Shown: positions 33,248-44,214, counted from the stretch's first letter. The stretch: 64,000 nt of DNA from Malus domestica (GCF_042453785.1 NC_091667.1:36014001-36078000); one strand, 5' to 3'. The notes: generated by a model from the sequence alone, not told the origin. Program-made: numbers and translations.

Positions 33248-33767
33248 ATGTCGACCGCCGAGCTTGCTTACTCCTACGCAGCCATGATCCTTCAGGACGA
33301 TGGCATGTCGATCACTGTAAGTACTGCTCCTCATTTCCTCCTTTTTACGAATATATACACCTTATAGTTTTATCTATATATTTATTTGTGCAGTTTATAT
33401 TTAACTTAGGACGTAGGTTTTCGAGTTTCTTTCGTTTATAAATTTGTTTTACGCTGGATTTAAATAGGCTGAGAAGATCGGCGCCTTGGTGAAATCTGCT
33501 AATGTGTCAGTGGAGTCATGCTGGCTTGGCCTCTTTGCCAGGCTCGCAGAAAAGAGGAACCTGGAGGATCTTTTTTTGAATGCTTGCGCAACCGGTGGTT
33601 CACCTCCGGTAGCCGTGCCCCCTTCTGCTGCTGGTGCAGGTGGTGCTTCCAGCGCCGCTGCCCAACTTTGTCAAGGGGATGATTTTCGGTTGCTGATATT
33701 GTGCCCGCTACTTCGATTGCGACTGCCTTTACCCAGGGCGGTAGCGTTGGCTCTGGCTATGACGTAA
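33248..33767 (+). pseudogene. RPP1: Ribosomal protein P1 (RPP1), lacking the acidic C-terminus
   Basis: Exon 1 (33248-33316) encodes MSTAELAYSYAAMILQDDGM and SIT. After a GT-AG intron, exon 2 (33468-) continues [20 protein letters not shown], the N-terminal dimerisation domain of the large-subunit stalk protein P1, then an Ala/Gly hinge. The family ends in a short acidic tail with a DDDMGFSLFD-type motif that contacts translation factors. Here, after GGASSAAA, the frame runs into unrelated sequence ([14 protein letters not shown]) to a stop at 33767. The intron and promoter motifs show it is a DNA-level duplicate, not a processed copy. Without the tail it is unlikely to work as a normal stalk protein. 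An expressed chimera is possible. Confidence 0.78.
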
Positions 33768-34046
33768 TTTGTACGGAATGTGGCGGTGTTGGGAGCCACT
33801 TTGGTGTGCGTGGTGAAGACTGTTTTGAAGGATTGTGATTATTGTGGAGCGAGTGGCCATTGGTTTGTTGAATGCCAGAAACATGCCACATTAAAAAATC
33901 TAAGATTTCTTATGTACAAGTGAAGAAAATATAAGTAAATTGTAGTACTAAGTAAATAATTGTACTTTCTTATAATGGAGAAAATAGAGTTTGAGGGTCG
34001 CATAATCTTAAAATATAGTTGGACCGATGGAGTTGATATGTCATAG
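33768..34046 (+). other. Sequence with a CCHC zinc-knuckle-like motif downstream of the P1 copy
   Basis: One plus-strand frame reads KDCDYCGASGHWFVECQKHA (33830-33890), which fits C-X2-C-X4-H-X4-C exactly. A different frame just upstream reads [20 protein letters not shown]. The frame changes and stops suggest a decayed gene fragment joined to the P1 copy. Confidence 0.4.
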
Positions 34047-34366
34047 ATCTAAGGGTTAGTTTGAGATTATTATGCAAGTGTTTGGTAAACTATAATGCTA
34101 AAAGTATATTTAGCAATAAAAAAAAAGACAGGTATTATATCAATTTGAAAGTTTCATTAAAGAATACTGTTTACCCGCCTTCTATGAAAAAAACTTTTTT
34201 GAGAAGCATGATTAGAGCTGCTTCTGATTTTTGTTGTTTTAAACTCACGATTTTGAAAAGAAAAAAAATACTTTTTTTTTCTTTTACCAAACACAATTTT
34301 AGCTCTAAGTTTTTTAAGAAGCTGATTTTCAAAAAAAAATTGAGCAACACCAAACAAACCTTGACG
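34047..34366. mobile_element. MITE-like element
   Basis: The left end 'aagggttagtttgagatt' and the right end (complement 'aaggtttgtttggtgttgct') resemble hAT-type MITE ends. The interior is A/T-rich with inverted segments ('aatcagc' / 'gctgatt' type). The boundaries are approximate. Confidence 0.5.
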
Positions 34367-35202
34367 TAGACTATTCATAATTTATATTCGTGTCATCATC
34401 ATCAATTTGATATGATCACGTGGCGTGGGGATAGAAATGTGGTGAAGTGGTTAATGGTCCTGATCATGAATAATACTAAGTAATACTAAGGAGTCTTAAT
34501 TTTGTAAACTAAATAACATAGAAATTGATGATTAAATTATTGTTTAAGTGTTTTTTTTCTTTTCGTATTGCTTAAATGTTAATTAACGTGCTTATTTCTT
34601 ATTCGTAACACATCATTTAATTTGCAAATTTAATTTCCTAGTATTACTCTTAATAAATAATGATATGTGATTAGCATTTCTGGTACGTACGAATCTCATC
34701 CAGAAGCCACTAGAATTTGGACACGACATCATCCTCGCACTCTTCCGAAACTTCTTTCAGCTATGCATATAGATGGAGTAGTGTCTCCCCTTCTATTCAC
34801 ATCTCCTTCCCTTCCCTTTCACACATTGTTTTTTTATCTTATTGTCTCTATACACATTCAATATAAAATGTAAATATAACTTAACCGTATCTGTTTTAAA
34901 TAAGAGGAAAGGAAATAAAAAAAGATTAGGTGGGGACTCCTCCACCCATATAGATAGAGTCGACAAAAAATATCACAACTTCATGTAATCACAACATGTT
35001 AGACCGAACAAATGCGATTTGAGCCATGCACGTGGTAACTCGTACCAAACGTCCTCCTAATTCCCACCGACCTTCTTGTCGGCTCTCTCATCTGCTCTCA
35101 CTTCCCTGACCCCTTTAAGTACCCGATTCTATTCGTTTCTTTGCTGCAAATAAGTCAAGAATCAGATCAGAGCCGTAGATTTTCTTGATCAAGGTGACAG
35201 CA
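34367..35202. other. Intergenic; upstream region of the small gene at 35203
   Basis: AT-rich, with no gene seen before the CT-rich stretch at 35060-35150, which looks like a plant promoter/leader ('ctgacccctttaagtaccc'). Confidence 0.5.
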
Positions 35203-35443
35203 ATGTACGATGATGTCCTTGGATACGATTCAGAAGCTGGGATGGAGCTTCTCCAAGAACGGGAAGCCCCAGGCCGAGTAAAATACTTGCATTAGTTCAG
35301 CAGCGGCGGTGGCTGCGGCAGAGCACGGTGGTAAACAAGCGCAGCAGCAAGGACGGCAGCGGAGGATGATGCCGTCAACATTGCCGAGGTTTGCTCCGGA
35401 ACTTGACGGGGTGCACTGTTTCGAAACCATTCTTCCTTGCTAA
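35203..35443 (+). pseudogene. Small plant protein (FETI/FETL C-terminus) with a one-base frameshift
   Basis: From the ATG at 35203 the frame reads MYDDVLGYDSEAGMELLQER and EAPGRVKYLH, then stops. In the next frame the coding sequence continues SSAAAVAAAEHGGKQAQQQG and ends with LPRFAPELDGVHCFETILPC and a stop (35441-35443). The two halves would join by removing one base near 35287, so I read this as a single-exon gene of about 80 codons broken by a frameshift, or a sequencing error. The C-terminal FAPELDGVHCFET pattern recurs in the gene at 44653-44948 (APQFDGLDSFETLV), which places both in a small plant family that I cannot name. The function is unknown. Confidence 0.55.
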
Positions 35444-35956
35444 ATCCAAAATCAAATCTGTCGCTGTCTGTGCATGTTGTCTTTTTGTTGTAGCTTTGCA
35501 CAAGAAAAGTTGTAATCATCGTTTGTAACGTGATGATTAATCAATGTATGCACTACAAATTGCCAACGTAATATTATTAAAATCATAATTTTGAAAGTTT
35601 AATGAATTAATTAAAGTCTGCAAGTCCAAAGTTGCTTACCATGGAAAGAATCGGATGCATGTGGATTGGGATTTGGATGTGGTATGTGGATTTGGATGTG
35701 GTTGGCGGCACGTCCGATAGTGGCGGGGTCACCGACTCTTCCACTTTAACCCATGTAACACTCCAAAAGCTAACCTCAAGAATCAGATTAATCGAATCGG
35801 ATCATTACCTTAAGTCGGGGTTAGTTAATTTTGGAAGATTTTAAATGAATGAGCGTTTTTAGGGAAGATATTTTTCGTTCTAAAAACACCACAGTTATGT
35901 GTTTCTTGCAGGAAACACTTCAAGTGATATTTTACGATTAACTTGCATTTTTGTTA
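35444..35956. other. Intergenic, no gene seen
   Basis: Short G-rich stretch near 35640-35740 and AT-rich sequence. Nothing recognisable before the LINE. Confidence 0.5.
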
Positions 35957-36329
35957 AGGATAAAGGAGGAGGGGGAGGGCGTCAGGTAGTCGACAGCCGG
36001 CACTCCATGATCACGTCGAATCCTTATGAAAATGAATCCAGAACAAAATCGCGCTAAAGCTAGGGCGTCACGCGTAAGTGGCGCGCTGTGTGGCCCGAGC
36101 ACAGTGATAAGTGAGCAAGGGTCGCTGTATCTCCATCGGCACCCGGATGCAGTGTTAAATGAGCAAGGGGGCCATAGAAACTTCTTTTCGAATGACTCCA
36201 CTCAAAGTTGTTTGGGAGCATATGCTCCTATCAACTTTACCCGGGACACACAAAAGAAGTACTTTGATCCTATTAGACGGGGGAGGGTGAAGAAGTTAGG
36301 ACAGAAGGGTAGAGTTCAAGAGAGCAAAA

Positions 36330-36956
36330 TGCGTTTAGGAACGTGGAATATAGGAACCTTAACGGGAAAATCTATGGAAGTAGTGGAAGTTATGGTGAGG
36401 AGAAGGATAAATATTATGTGCCTACAAGAAACTAAGTGGGTTGGTAGTAAGGCAAAGGATCTAGAAAACTCAGGGTTTAAACTTTGGTATTCGGGCACAA
36501 ATAGAACGAGAAACGGTGTTGGCATCATCGTGGACAAGACCTTGGTACAAGATGTTGTAGATGTCAAGAGGGTAGAAGATAGAATCATGGCAATCAAGAT
36601 TGTAATAGGACAAGAACTTATCAATGTGATTAGTGCGTACGCACCTCAAGTAGGGTTGGATACGAGTTCGAAGGAGAATTTTGGGAAGATCTTGGAGACT
36701 TGGTGCAAGGAATTGCTCATACGGAGAAGTTATTTATAGGAGGAGATTTAAATGGACACGTGGGCAGGGAGACAGGCAACTATGGAGGTTTTCATGGTGG
36801 CCATGGTTTTGGGGAGAGAAACGAGGATGGGGAAACTATCTTGGATTTTGCAATGGCATATGATCTCTTCTTAGCCAACACCTTCTTTAAGAAGAGAGAA
36901 GAACATGTGATCACCTACAAGAGTGGGTCGTAAAAAACACAAATAGATTTTCTTCT
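36330..36956 (+). pseudogene. LINE endonuclease domain (EEP fold), frameshifted
   Basis: MRLGTWNIGTLTGKSMEVVE, then INIMCLQETKW, then NRTRNGVGIIVDK and NVISAYAPQVG are the conserved blocks of an apurinic-like endonuclease. Active-site positions are visible (N in TWN, E in QETKW). The frame is lost near 36675, where a run of A appears one base short, and resumes in another frame as LFIGGDLNGHVGRETGNYGG (the GDLN block). It ends at a TAA (36931-36933) in the context [12 protein letters not shown]. The endonuclease would nick target DNA to prime insertion; this copy cannot make it intact. Confidence 0.85.
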
Positions 36957-36957
36957 A

Positions 36958-39183
36958 ATGAGGAAAGGGGATCGTATAACTTGTAAGGATTGCAAAGTTA
37001 TACCAGGAGAGAGCGTGGCTAATCAACATCGCTTGTTGGTGATGGATGTACATATCAAAAGAGTAAGACAAAAGAACAAGACTTGGAAGTGCCCAAGGAC
37101 TAGATGGTGGAATCTAAAAGAAGAAAAACAAGCAATTTTCAAAGAGAAGGTAATCACCCAATGTGTGTGGGATAGAGAGGGGGAAGCTAGCCAAATGTGG
37201 GATTCCATGGCTAGTTGTATCCGAAAAGTAGCAAAAGAGGTATTAGGAGAGTCCAAGGGCTTTGCCCCACACCAAAAGGAATCTTGGTGGTGGAATGAGG
37301 ATGTACAAACAAAGGTGAAGGCTAAGAAGGAATGTTGTAAAGCCTTATACAAGGAGAGGACCGATGAAAATGGTGAAAGGTATAGAAAAACGAAGCAAGA
37401 GGCGAAGAAAGCTGTCAGAGAAGCTAAGTTAGCGGCTTACGACGATATGTATAAACGACTAGATACCAAAGAAGGAGAGTTGGATATCTATAAACTATCT
37501 AGAGCAAGGGAAAAGAAGACAAGGGACCTAAACCAAGTGAGGTGCATCAAGGATGAGGATGGAAAGGTTCTTGCTACAGAGAACGCGGTTAAAGACAGAT
37601 GGAGAGGTTATTTTCATAATCTCTTCAATGAAGGACATGAAATGAGTGCTTCTTTAGGGGAGTTGAGTAACTCAGAAGAGTGTAGAAACTACTCTTTTTA
37701 TCGTCGAATCCGGAAGGAAGAAGTGGTTGTAGCTTTGAAGAAGATGAAGCATAAAAAAGCAATAGGCCCAGACGATATACCAATCGAAGTGTGGAAACTT
37801 TTGGGAGAGACAGGTATAACATGGCTCACTGACCTTTTCAATAGGATTTTGAAAACGAAGAAGATGCCAAATGAGTGGCGAACGAGCACTTTGGTGCCTA
37901 TCTACAAGAATAAGGGCGACGTACAAAATTGCATGAACTATAGGGGTATTAAGCTAATGAGTCATACAATGAAGCTCTGGGAGAGAGTCATTGAGCATAG
38001 ATTGAGGCAAGAGACACGGGTTTCGGACAACCAATTCGGGTTCATGCCAGGGCGCTCAACCATGGAGGCAATCTATCTCTTACGAAGATTGATGGAAAGA
38101 TATAGAGATGGGAAAAAGGATTTACACATGGTCTTTATAGATTTGGAAAAAGCGTATGATAGGGTCCCAAGAGACATTCTTTGGAGGATTTTAGAGAAGA
38201 AAGGAGTACGAGTAGCATATATCCAAGCTATAAAGGATATGTATGAAGGAGCAAAGACTGCCGTAAGAACTCATGAAGGACAAACCGAAAGCTTTCCCAT
38301 AACTGTAGGATTACATCAAGGCTCATCCTTAAGTCCTTACCTTTTTGCGTTGGTAATGGATGAGTTAACAGGACATATTCAAGATGATATTCCTTGGTGT
38401 ATGCTTTTCGCAGACGATATAGTGTTGATAGATGAAACTCAGGAAGGGGTAAATGCAAAGCTTAACCTTTGGAGAGAAGTGTTGGAATCTAAAGGTCTTC
38501 GCCTAAGCCGATCAAAGACTGAATATATGGAGTGCAAGTTCAGTGCAAATGGAGGCCAAAACGAGTTAGGGGTGAGGATCGGAGATCAAGAAATACCAAA
38601 GAGCGACCGTTTTCGTTACCTAGGATCTATCTTGCAAAAGAACGGAGAATTAGATGGAGATGTCAACCATAGAATACAAGTTGGATGGATGAAGTGGAAG
38701 AGTGCATCCGGCGTGTTATGTGACCGCCGTATGCCATTGAAGCTCAAGGGAAAATTTTATAGGACGGCAATAAGGCCGGCGATGCTGTATGGCACAGAAT
38801 GTTGGGCGGTGAAACATCAACACGTACACAAAATGGGTGTAGCGGAGATGAGGATGCTTCGTTGGATGTGTGGGCACACGAGAAAGGATAAGATTAGGAA
38901 TGAGGATATCCGGGGTAAAGTAGGAGTAGCCGAAATTGAAGGAAAGATGAGAGAAAATCGGTTACGGTGGTTTGGACATGTGCAAAGAAGGCCTACTGAC
39001 GCTCCGATTAGAAGATGCGACTATGGGACAGAGGTTCAGGGCCGAAGGGGTAGAGGAAGACCTAGGAAAACTTTGGAAGAGACTCTAAGAAAAGACTTAG
39101 AGTACTTGGATCTAACGAAGGACATGACACAGGATCGAGCACAATGGCGTTCTAAGATTCATATAGCCGATCCCACTCAGTGA
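36958..39183 (+). CDS. LINE reverse transcriptase region, open for 741 codons
   Basis: This is the continuation of the LINE polyprotein after the stop codon. The frame contains the reverse transcriptase blocks in order: [96 protein letters not shown] and the catalytic [10 protein letters not shown] (FADD box). The thumb and C-terminal region end in [15 protein letters not shown] and an Arg/Gly-rich [14 protein letters not shown]. The first Met is unlikely to be a natural start, because in intact relatives the frame is fused to the endonuclease. The long open frame suggests recent decay upstream. It ends IADPTQ and a stop at 39183. Confidence 0.85.
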   Translation: MRKGDRITCKDCKVIPGESVANQHRLLVMDVHIKRVRQKNKTWKCPRTRWWNLKEEKQAIFKEKVITQCVWDREGEASQMWDSMASCIRKVAKEVLGESKGFAPHQKESWWWNEDVQTKVKAKKECCKALYKERTDENGERYRKTKQEAKKAVREAKLAAYDDMYKRLDTKEGELDIYKLSRAREKKTRDLNQVRCIKDEDGKVLATENAVKDRWRGYFHNLFNEGHEMSASLGELSNSEECRNYSFYRRIRKEEVVVALKKMKHKKAIGPDDIPIEVWKLLGETGITWLTDLFNRILKTKKMPNEWRTSTLVPIYKNKGDVQNCMNYRGIKLMSHTMKLWERVIEHRLRQETRVSDNQFGFMPGRSTMEAIYLLRRLMERYRDGKKDLHMVFIDLEKAYDRVPRDILWRILEKKGVRVAYIQAIKDMYEGAKTAVRTHEGQTESFPITVGLHQGSSLSPYLFALVMDELTGHIQDDIPWCMLFADDIVLIDETQEGVNAKLNLWREVLESKGLRLSRSKTEYMECKFSANGGQNELGVRIGDQEIPKSDRFRYLGSILQKNGELDGDVNHRIQVGWMKWKSASGVLCDRRMPLKLKGKFYRTAIRPAMLYGTECWAVKHQHVHKMGVAEMRMLRWMCGHTRKDKIRNEDIRGKVGVAEIEGKMRENRLRWFGHVQRRPTDAPIRRCDYGTEVQGRRGRGRPRKTLEETLRKDLEYLDLTKDMTQDRAQWRSKIHIADPTQ

Positions 39184-39443
39184 CTTGGATTTTCCAAGTC
39201 TCCAACCGAGAAGTTTTCCTCACTCGGAAAATTAAGGGAACACTACCCCAATCTACATGCTCCACTCAGAAAGCTTCAACATACAAGCTTCAACAAAAGA
39301 AAATTCAAAGAACTTAGCGAAGAAGGCTTTGGTGTATCTAACACAATACGTTGAAATGAAGGAAAGCTTATTTATTGATATCCCCGATAAGCTACAAATA
39401 TGTACATATACATGAGTCAAAATAAACACACAAGAGGGAGCCT

Positions 39444-40118
39444 TCACAAAGGTTGCTTAGGAGAAGTCTCAGCAGTCGGTAGAGCCCCAGAAAGAGAAGG
39501 CACCTGAGGGGGATCATTTGGAGCCTCAGTACTGGATAGAACCCTAGAAGGAGGAGGCATCAGAGGTTGATCATTTGGAGCTTCATTACGCGGTACAGCC
39601 CCAGAAGACGAAGGCAATAAATGCCTTTGGAACAAACCCACAAATCTCTGATGATCAAGTAAAACCTGACCATCAGTTTCCTTCATCTGGTCAAGCTTCC
39701 TCTTCATGTTTGTAGCATAGTCATGTGCGAGCCGGTGCAACTGTTTATTCTCATGCTTGAGCCCTCTAATCTCCTGTTTGAGACTCATCACTTCAGGCGC
39801 CAATGATTCAACTTGGCGGGTTCGAGCAAATAGGCGTTGGGCCATATTAGACACAGAACCTGCACACTGAACACTGAGAGCCAGCGAATCCTTAACAGCT
39901 AACTCATCAGACCGTTTGGAAAGTAGTCTGTTATCTTTGGGAGTGAGAAGGTTCCTGGCCACCACCGCAGCGGTCATATCATTCTTCATCACGGAATCCC
40001 CAACGGTAAGAGGACCAGTAGGGGAGATGAAGGATGGGCGCCATATGTTGTCTGGAGAAGGCGGGGCTGCCTCTTCAACAAGGTTCAAGTCAAAACGACG
40101 ATCGGAGGGGCCAGACAT
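39444..40118 (-). CDS. Transposon-borne coiled-coil protein, second copy
   Basis: From the ATG at 40118 it encodes about 224 residues, starting MSGPSDRRFDLNLVEEAAPP. It keeps the WRPSFISPTGPLTVGDSV block, the coiled-coil segment (LKQEIRGLKHENKQLHRLAH) and a Pro/Ser-rich tail with repeated NDQP/NDPP motifs. It aligns throughout with 2539-3207, with scattered substitutions and small length changes only in the tail. Two open copies in different contexts suggest selection, or recent spread from an intact source. The function is unknown. It is likely a structural or accessory protein of a retroelement. Confidence 0.62.
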   Translation of the reverse strand: MSGPSDRRFDLNLVEEAAPPSPDNIWRPSFISPTGPLTVGDSVMKNDMTAAVVARNLLTPKDNRLLSKRSDELAVKDSLALSVQCAGSVSNMAQRLFARTRQVESLAPEVMSLKQEIRGLKHENKQLHRLAHDYATNMKRKLDQMKETDGQVLLDHQRFVGLFQRHLLPSSSGAVPRNEAPNDQPLMPPPSRVLSSTEAPNDPPQVPSLSGALPTAETSPKQPL

Positions 40119-40259
40119 TTTCAAAGGTGTTGAAGAGAGAAGAGGTCGGACAAATCAAGATCTTAGAAGTGCAAGAATGAAGCTTCTACTGGTGGAGATT
40201 CAAGTGTGCTTTGGAACTTAATGCCAGCCCCTATAAAAATCTGCACTCGACGGAGCTTC

Positions 40260-42060
40260 AGAAATCGAATAGGCGCCTGCTCAGAAATTGAAGAGGCGCC
40301 TGCTCAGAAATCGAAGAGGCGTTTGCTTTCTCAAAAGCTGGGCTGCTTAGAGATCACGAGGGTTGATCTCAGAAATCGAAGAGGCGTTTGCTTTCTCAAA
40401 AGTTGGGCTGCTCAAAGACCTCGAAGGCTGATCTCAGAAATCGAAGAGGCGCTCGCTTTCTCAAAAGCTGGGCTCCCCAGAGACCACGAGGGCCGATCTC
40501 AGAAATCGAAGAGGCACCTACTTTTCCAGCCTTGTCAGCACCTGTCACACGCACACTCAGCTTTGCGGAAATTATGGGCATTCTGTCGAAGACTTCTGGG
40601 GAAGTAGAAAACACATGAATCTTACTGTTCAATCACCCACTTCCCACACGCAACAATAGCTCATGGGTACCACAGATAACTTTGCCAAAGTTCTCTGCCA
40701 AAGTTGAGCACGTGAAGCTTGCAGCTCCCACTACATCGCTCTGACCAAAAAGGGTAAAAGAATAGCAAAGAAACAGCACTAACAAAGTTTAGACCCATAA
40801 ATTTTGAAGGTCTAACTACCATATTATTACCCACAAGGGTAAAGGAACAGTACCACTGCTGGATAATTGGAAAGTCCCTGTGTGTCAACCTCTGTGCTTC
40901 GTGGCAAGGTAGACTAGCAAACATGCCCAACCTTTACTCACATTCGAGAAAACACTCCCAATAAGATTGCTTGCTCCAAAATCGAAGAGGCACCGTCCTC
41001 CGAATCTCGAGAGCCAGACTCCCAACATGACTACTTTCTTAAAAATCGAAGAGAGGGTAAAGGAATAGTACCATTGCTGGATAATTGGAAAGTCCCTATG
41101 TGTCAACCTCTGTGCTTCGTGGCAAGGTAGACTAGCAAACATGCCCAACCTTTACTCACATTCGAGAAAACACTCCCAACAAGATTGCTTGCTCCAAAAT
41201 CGAAGAGGCACCGCCCTCCGAATCTCGAGAGCCAGACTCCCAACATGATTACTTTCTCAAAAATCGAAGAGACACTGCTCCCCGAATCTTCGAGAGCCAG
41301 ACCCCCAGCATGATTACTTTCTCAAAAATCGATGAGGCATCGTTCTCCGAATCAATCGAAGAGGCGCTCGCTTTCTCAAAAGCTGGGCTGCTCAGAGACC
41401 ACGAGGGCCGATCTCAGAAATCGAAGAGGCACCTACTTTTCTAGCCTTGTCAGCACCTGTCACACGCATACTCAGCTTTGCAGAAATTATGGGCATTCTG
41501 TCGAAGACTTCTGGTGAAGTAGAAAGCACATGAATCTTACTGTTCAATCACCCACTTCCTACACGCAACAATAGCTCATGGGTACCACAGATAACTTTGC
41601 CAAAGTTCTCTGCCAAAGTTGAGCACGTGAAGCTTGCAGCTCCCACTACATCGCTCTGACCAAGAAAGGTAAAAGAATAGCAAAGAAACAACACTAACAA
41701 AGTTTAGTCACATAAATTTTGAAGGTCTAGCTACCATATTATTACCCACAAGGGTAAAGGAACAGTACCACTGCTGGATAATTGGAAAGTCCCTGTTTGT
41801 CAACCTCTGTGCTTCGTGGCAAGGTAGACTAGAAAACATGCCCAACCTTTACTCACATTCGAGAAAACACTCCCAACAAGATTGCTTGCTCCAAAATCGA
41901 AGAGACACCGTCCTCCGAATCTCGAGAGCCAGACTCCCAACATGATTACTTTCTCAAAAATCGAAGAGACACTGCTCTCCGAATCTCGAGAGCCAGACCC
42001 CCAGCATGATTGCTTTCTCAAAAATCGAAGAGGCATCGTTCTCCAAATCTCGAGAGCCAG
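40260..42060 (-). repeat. Tandem duplications (about 913-bp unit) and 'aaatcgaagaggc' arrays
   Basis: The block from about 40500 to 40990 recurs at about 41413-41905 with near identity. The segment 'gggtaaaggaacagtaccac' occurs at 40840 and 41753, an offset of 913, with a third partial copy at about 41046. Within the blocks a short unit, 'tcagaaatcgaagaggcgc' or 'aaaaatcgaagagacactgc' plus 'tctcgagagccag', is repeated many times. Confidence 0.8.
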
Positions 42061-43224
42061 ATACCACAGACCACTTTTTCAAAGTGCTCTGACAGAGTTA
42101 AAACATGTGAAACTGGCAGCTCCCACTACCGTGTTATGACCAAGCAGGGTAAAGGAATAGCATTACTACTTGTTAGGGAGACTCCTATATATGTCGACCT
42201 CCATCCCCAACAGACAGGCAGACCTGCAAAAATGCTCAACCCTTCACCATATCTGAGAGGGCACTCCCAACGAAGCCTTTCGAAATATTCTGCTTTCTTT
42301 CCCCCCGATAATACCTCTGCAAACAAGCTATACTAGAGCAAGAATATCTCATATCATCAGGGTTAAAAGCAAGAGTATCCCATATCATGCTTTTTCCCTG
42401 TCTTTTCCTTTGGCCTTGTTTTTACCTGCAAGACAAGGAGAAAGAGAGCAATCAGTCAGCACTTGGAATCAAGCTTCCAGCCAGGAACTTACTGCCTGGA
42501 ACCCCTTACCTGATTACTTACCTGGCATTGCTCTCGAGTACTCATCTTCAACATCTTATGTTTCCAGGGAAGATTCCGCATCTGCTTGAGGAACAGATAG
42601 GGCAAGTGCGAAGGATACAAGGAAGCATGTGGAGACAAGCGTAACAGCACACGTGCCGATACATCCATTACTCTGTCAAAAGCAAAAGTATCCCATATCA
42701 GCAGGGTGGAACGTACTCTAGATTTGATGGACTTGTTTTGACCCTCAAATTCTTCAGTCGGCCTTATACTCTGGAGGAAACCAGAAAACCCTCCAGCTCA
42801 GTTCAAGAATAAGCCTGTGGAAAGTTACTTCTTCAAAAGCAAAAGTATCTCATATCATCTCTTCTCATTTTTCTTCTCTTTATCCTTCATGCTACTGCAA
42901 GATGGGGAGAAGGTGACCAATCAGTTGGAGCTCTGATTGCTTACCTTGTCTGTCACCTCTTTCAGCAGACCCCCTAGCTCGGCGACTTGGGGGACTCCTA
43001 CTACATGGTTTGTATCGCGCTTGACCAAGCCTGAAACTACAAGTAAGCTTCAAGTGAAATTGATACATTACCTTGTGCATCTCCACCAGTTAAATATACC
43101 ACCCCTGGATGGAGGAAGAGTACTTCCAGAGAAGATGTCACATCTACCTATGAGACAGATAAGGCAAGTTAAGACGACACCACACTCCGATACTTAGAAG
43201 TTTCGTGATTACGATATCATTCTC
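42061..43224 (-). other. Non-coding remainder of the 39-43 kb transposon
   Basis: No gene can be supported. On the minus strand it carries sequence homologous to 1080-1900, including 'ttgtctccacatgc' and 'ttatctgttcctca'. The predicted frames here are shadows of this repeat. Confidence 0.5.
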
Positions 43225-43452
43225 CCACAATATTTCCTAATGTCATTTGTACTAAATCATTCACTTGTACTCACTAAAGGAGAGCTTGAACCTATGTACT
43301 TGTGTAAACCCTTCACAATTAATGAGAACTCTTCTATTCCGTGGACGTAGCCAATCTGGGTGAACCACGTACATCTTGTGTTTGCTTTCCTATCTCTATC
43401 CATTTATATACTTATCCACACTAATGACCGGAGCAATCTAGCGAAGATCACA
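43225..43452 (+). mobile_element. LTR fragment (same family as 8963-9625)
   Basis: Shares 'aatgtcatttgtactaaatc', 'gtggacgtagccaatctggg' and 'gaccggagcaatctagcgaa' with the LTR at 8963-9625, but lacks the MITE present there. It is truncated on both sides: by the 39-43 kb transposon and by the LINE fragment. Confidence 0.72.
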
Positions 43453-43455
43453 AAA

Positions 43456-44065
43456 AGCGACCGTTTTCGCTACCTAGGATCTATCTTGCAAGAGAACGGA
43501 GAATTAGATGGAGATCTCAACCATAGAATACGAGCTGGATGGATGAAGTGTAAGAATGCATCCGGCGTGTTGTGTGACCGTCGTAGGCCACTGAAGCTCA
43601 AGGGAAAATTTTATAGGACGGCAATAAGGTCAGCGATGTTGTATGGCACAGAATGTTGGGCGGTGAAGCATCAACACGTACACAAAATGGGTGTAGCGGA
43701 GATGAGGATGCTTCGTGGGATGTGTGGGCACACGAGAAAGGATAAGATTGGGAATGAGGATATCCGAGGTAAAGTAGGAGTAGCCGAAATTGTAGGAAAG
43801 ATGAGAGAAAATCGGCTCCGGTGATTTGGACATGTGCAAAGAAGGCCGAATGACGCTCCGGTTCGAAGATGTGACTACAGGACAGAGGTTCAGGGCCGAA
43901 GGGGTAGAGGAAGACCTAGGAAAACTTTGGAAGAGACTCTAAGAAAAGACTTAGAGTACTTGGATCTAACGGAGGACATGACACAAAACCGAGCGCAATG
44001 GGGTTCTATGATTCATATAGCCGACCCCACTTAGTGGGAAAAGGCTTTGTTGTTGTTGTTGTTGT
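43456..44065 (+). mobile_element. 5'-truncated RTE LINE with (TTG)n tail
   Basis: The C-terminal LINE region, from [20 protein letters not shown] to [20 protein letters not shown], matches 38604-39180 closely. One stop (TGA at 43822-43824) replaces a Trp codon (LRWFGHV in the relative). The element ends 'cccacttagtgggaaaaggc' and TTG repeats (about 44047-44063). Strong 5' truncation is normal for LINE insertions. Confidence 0.87.
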
Positions 44066-44214
44066 ATTGGTTTTGAAAATATTTTCTCTAAAAGCGCATT
44101 CAATCATATAAAAACAATTTCGAAACGAGCCCTTCATTAATTACATGTATATTTATATGGAACCATAAGTAGAATTATTTATGTAGATCACACGCAACAT
44201 CCGTGATCTTTGGT
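44066..44214. other. Intergenic spacer
   Basis: Short AT-rich spacer between the LINE tail and the Au SINE. Nothing recognised. Confidence 0.4.

Larger units (their letters stand above)
35957..39183 (+). mobile_element. RTE-type LINE, nearly full length, broken
   Basis: A GC-richer 5' region ('ggcgtcaggtagtcgacagc') is followed by an endonuclease and a reverse transcriptase in one original frame. That frame is now interrupted by a frameshift near 36675 and a stop at 36931-36933. The body ends at 'atagccgatcccactcagtg' without the 'ggctttgttgttgttg' tail shown by the related copy at 43456-44065, so its 3' end was removed, or displaced by the element that starts at 39184. The protein sequences match plant RTE-clade elements, which end in short simple repeats. 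Confidence 0.88.
39184..43224 (-). mobile_element. Transposon with coiled-coil ORF and tandemly duplicated upstream region
   Basis: It is on the minus strand and homologous to 1080-3230 on the plus strand. It includes the same ORF, the 'tctcatatcat' phrases (near 42340, 42385, 42690 and 42850) and a segment around 'ttgtctccacatgc' (near 42630). The left edge abuts the truncated LINE. No gag, pol or matching long terminal repeats are visible, so the class is uncertain; a large non-autonomous LTR derivative is most likely. The upstream part is expanded by tandem duplication (40260-42060). Confidence 0.6.

Noticed and set aside
40206-40618. Plus-strand frames with RNRRG-type repeats
   Set aside because: They are translations of the 'aaatcgaagaggc' tandem repeat.
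39184-43452. Complete LTR retrotransposon from the LINE junction to the LTR fragment
   Set aside because: The left end and the LTR fragment on the right are not repeats of each other, and no target duplication joins the two edges.
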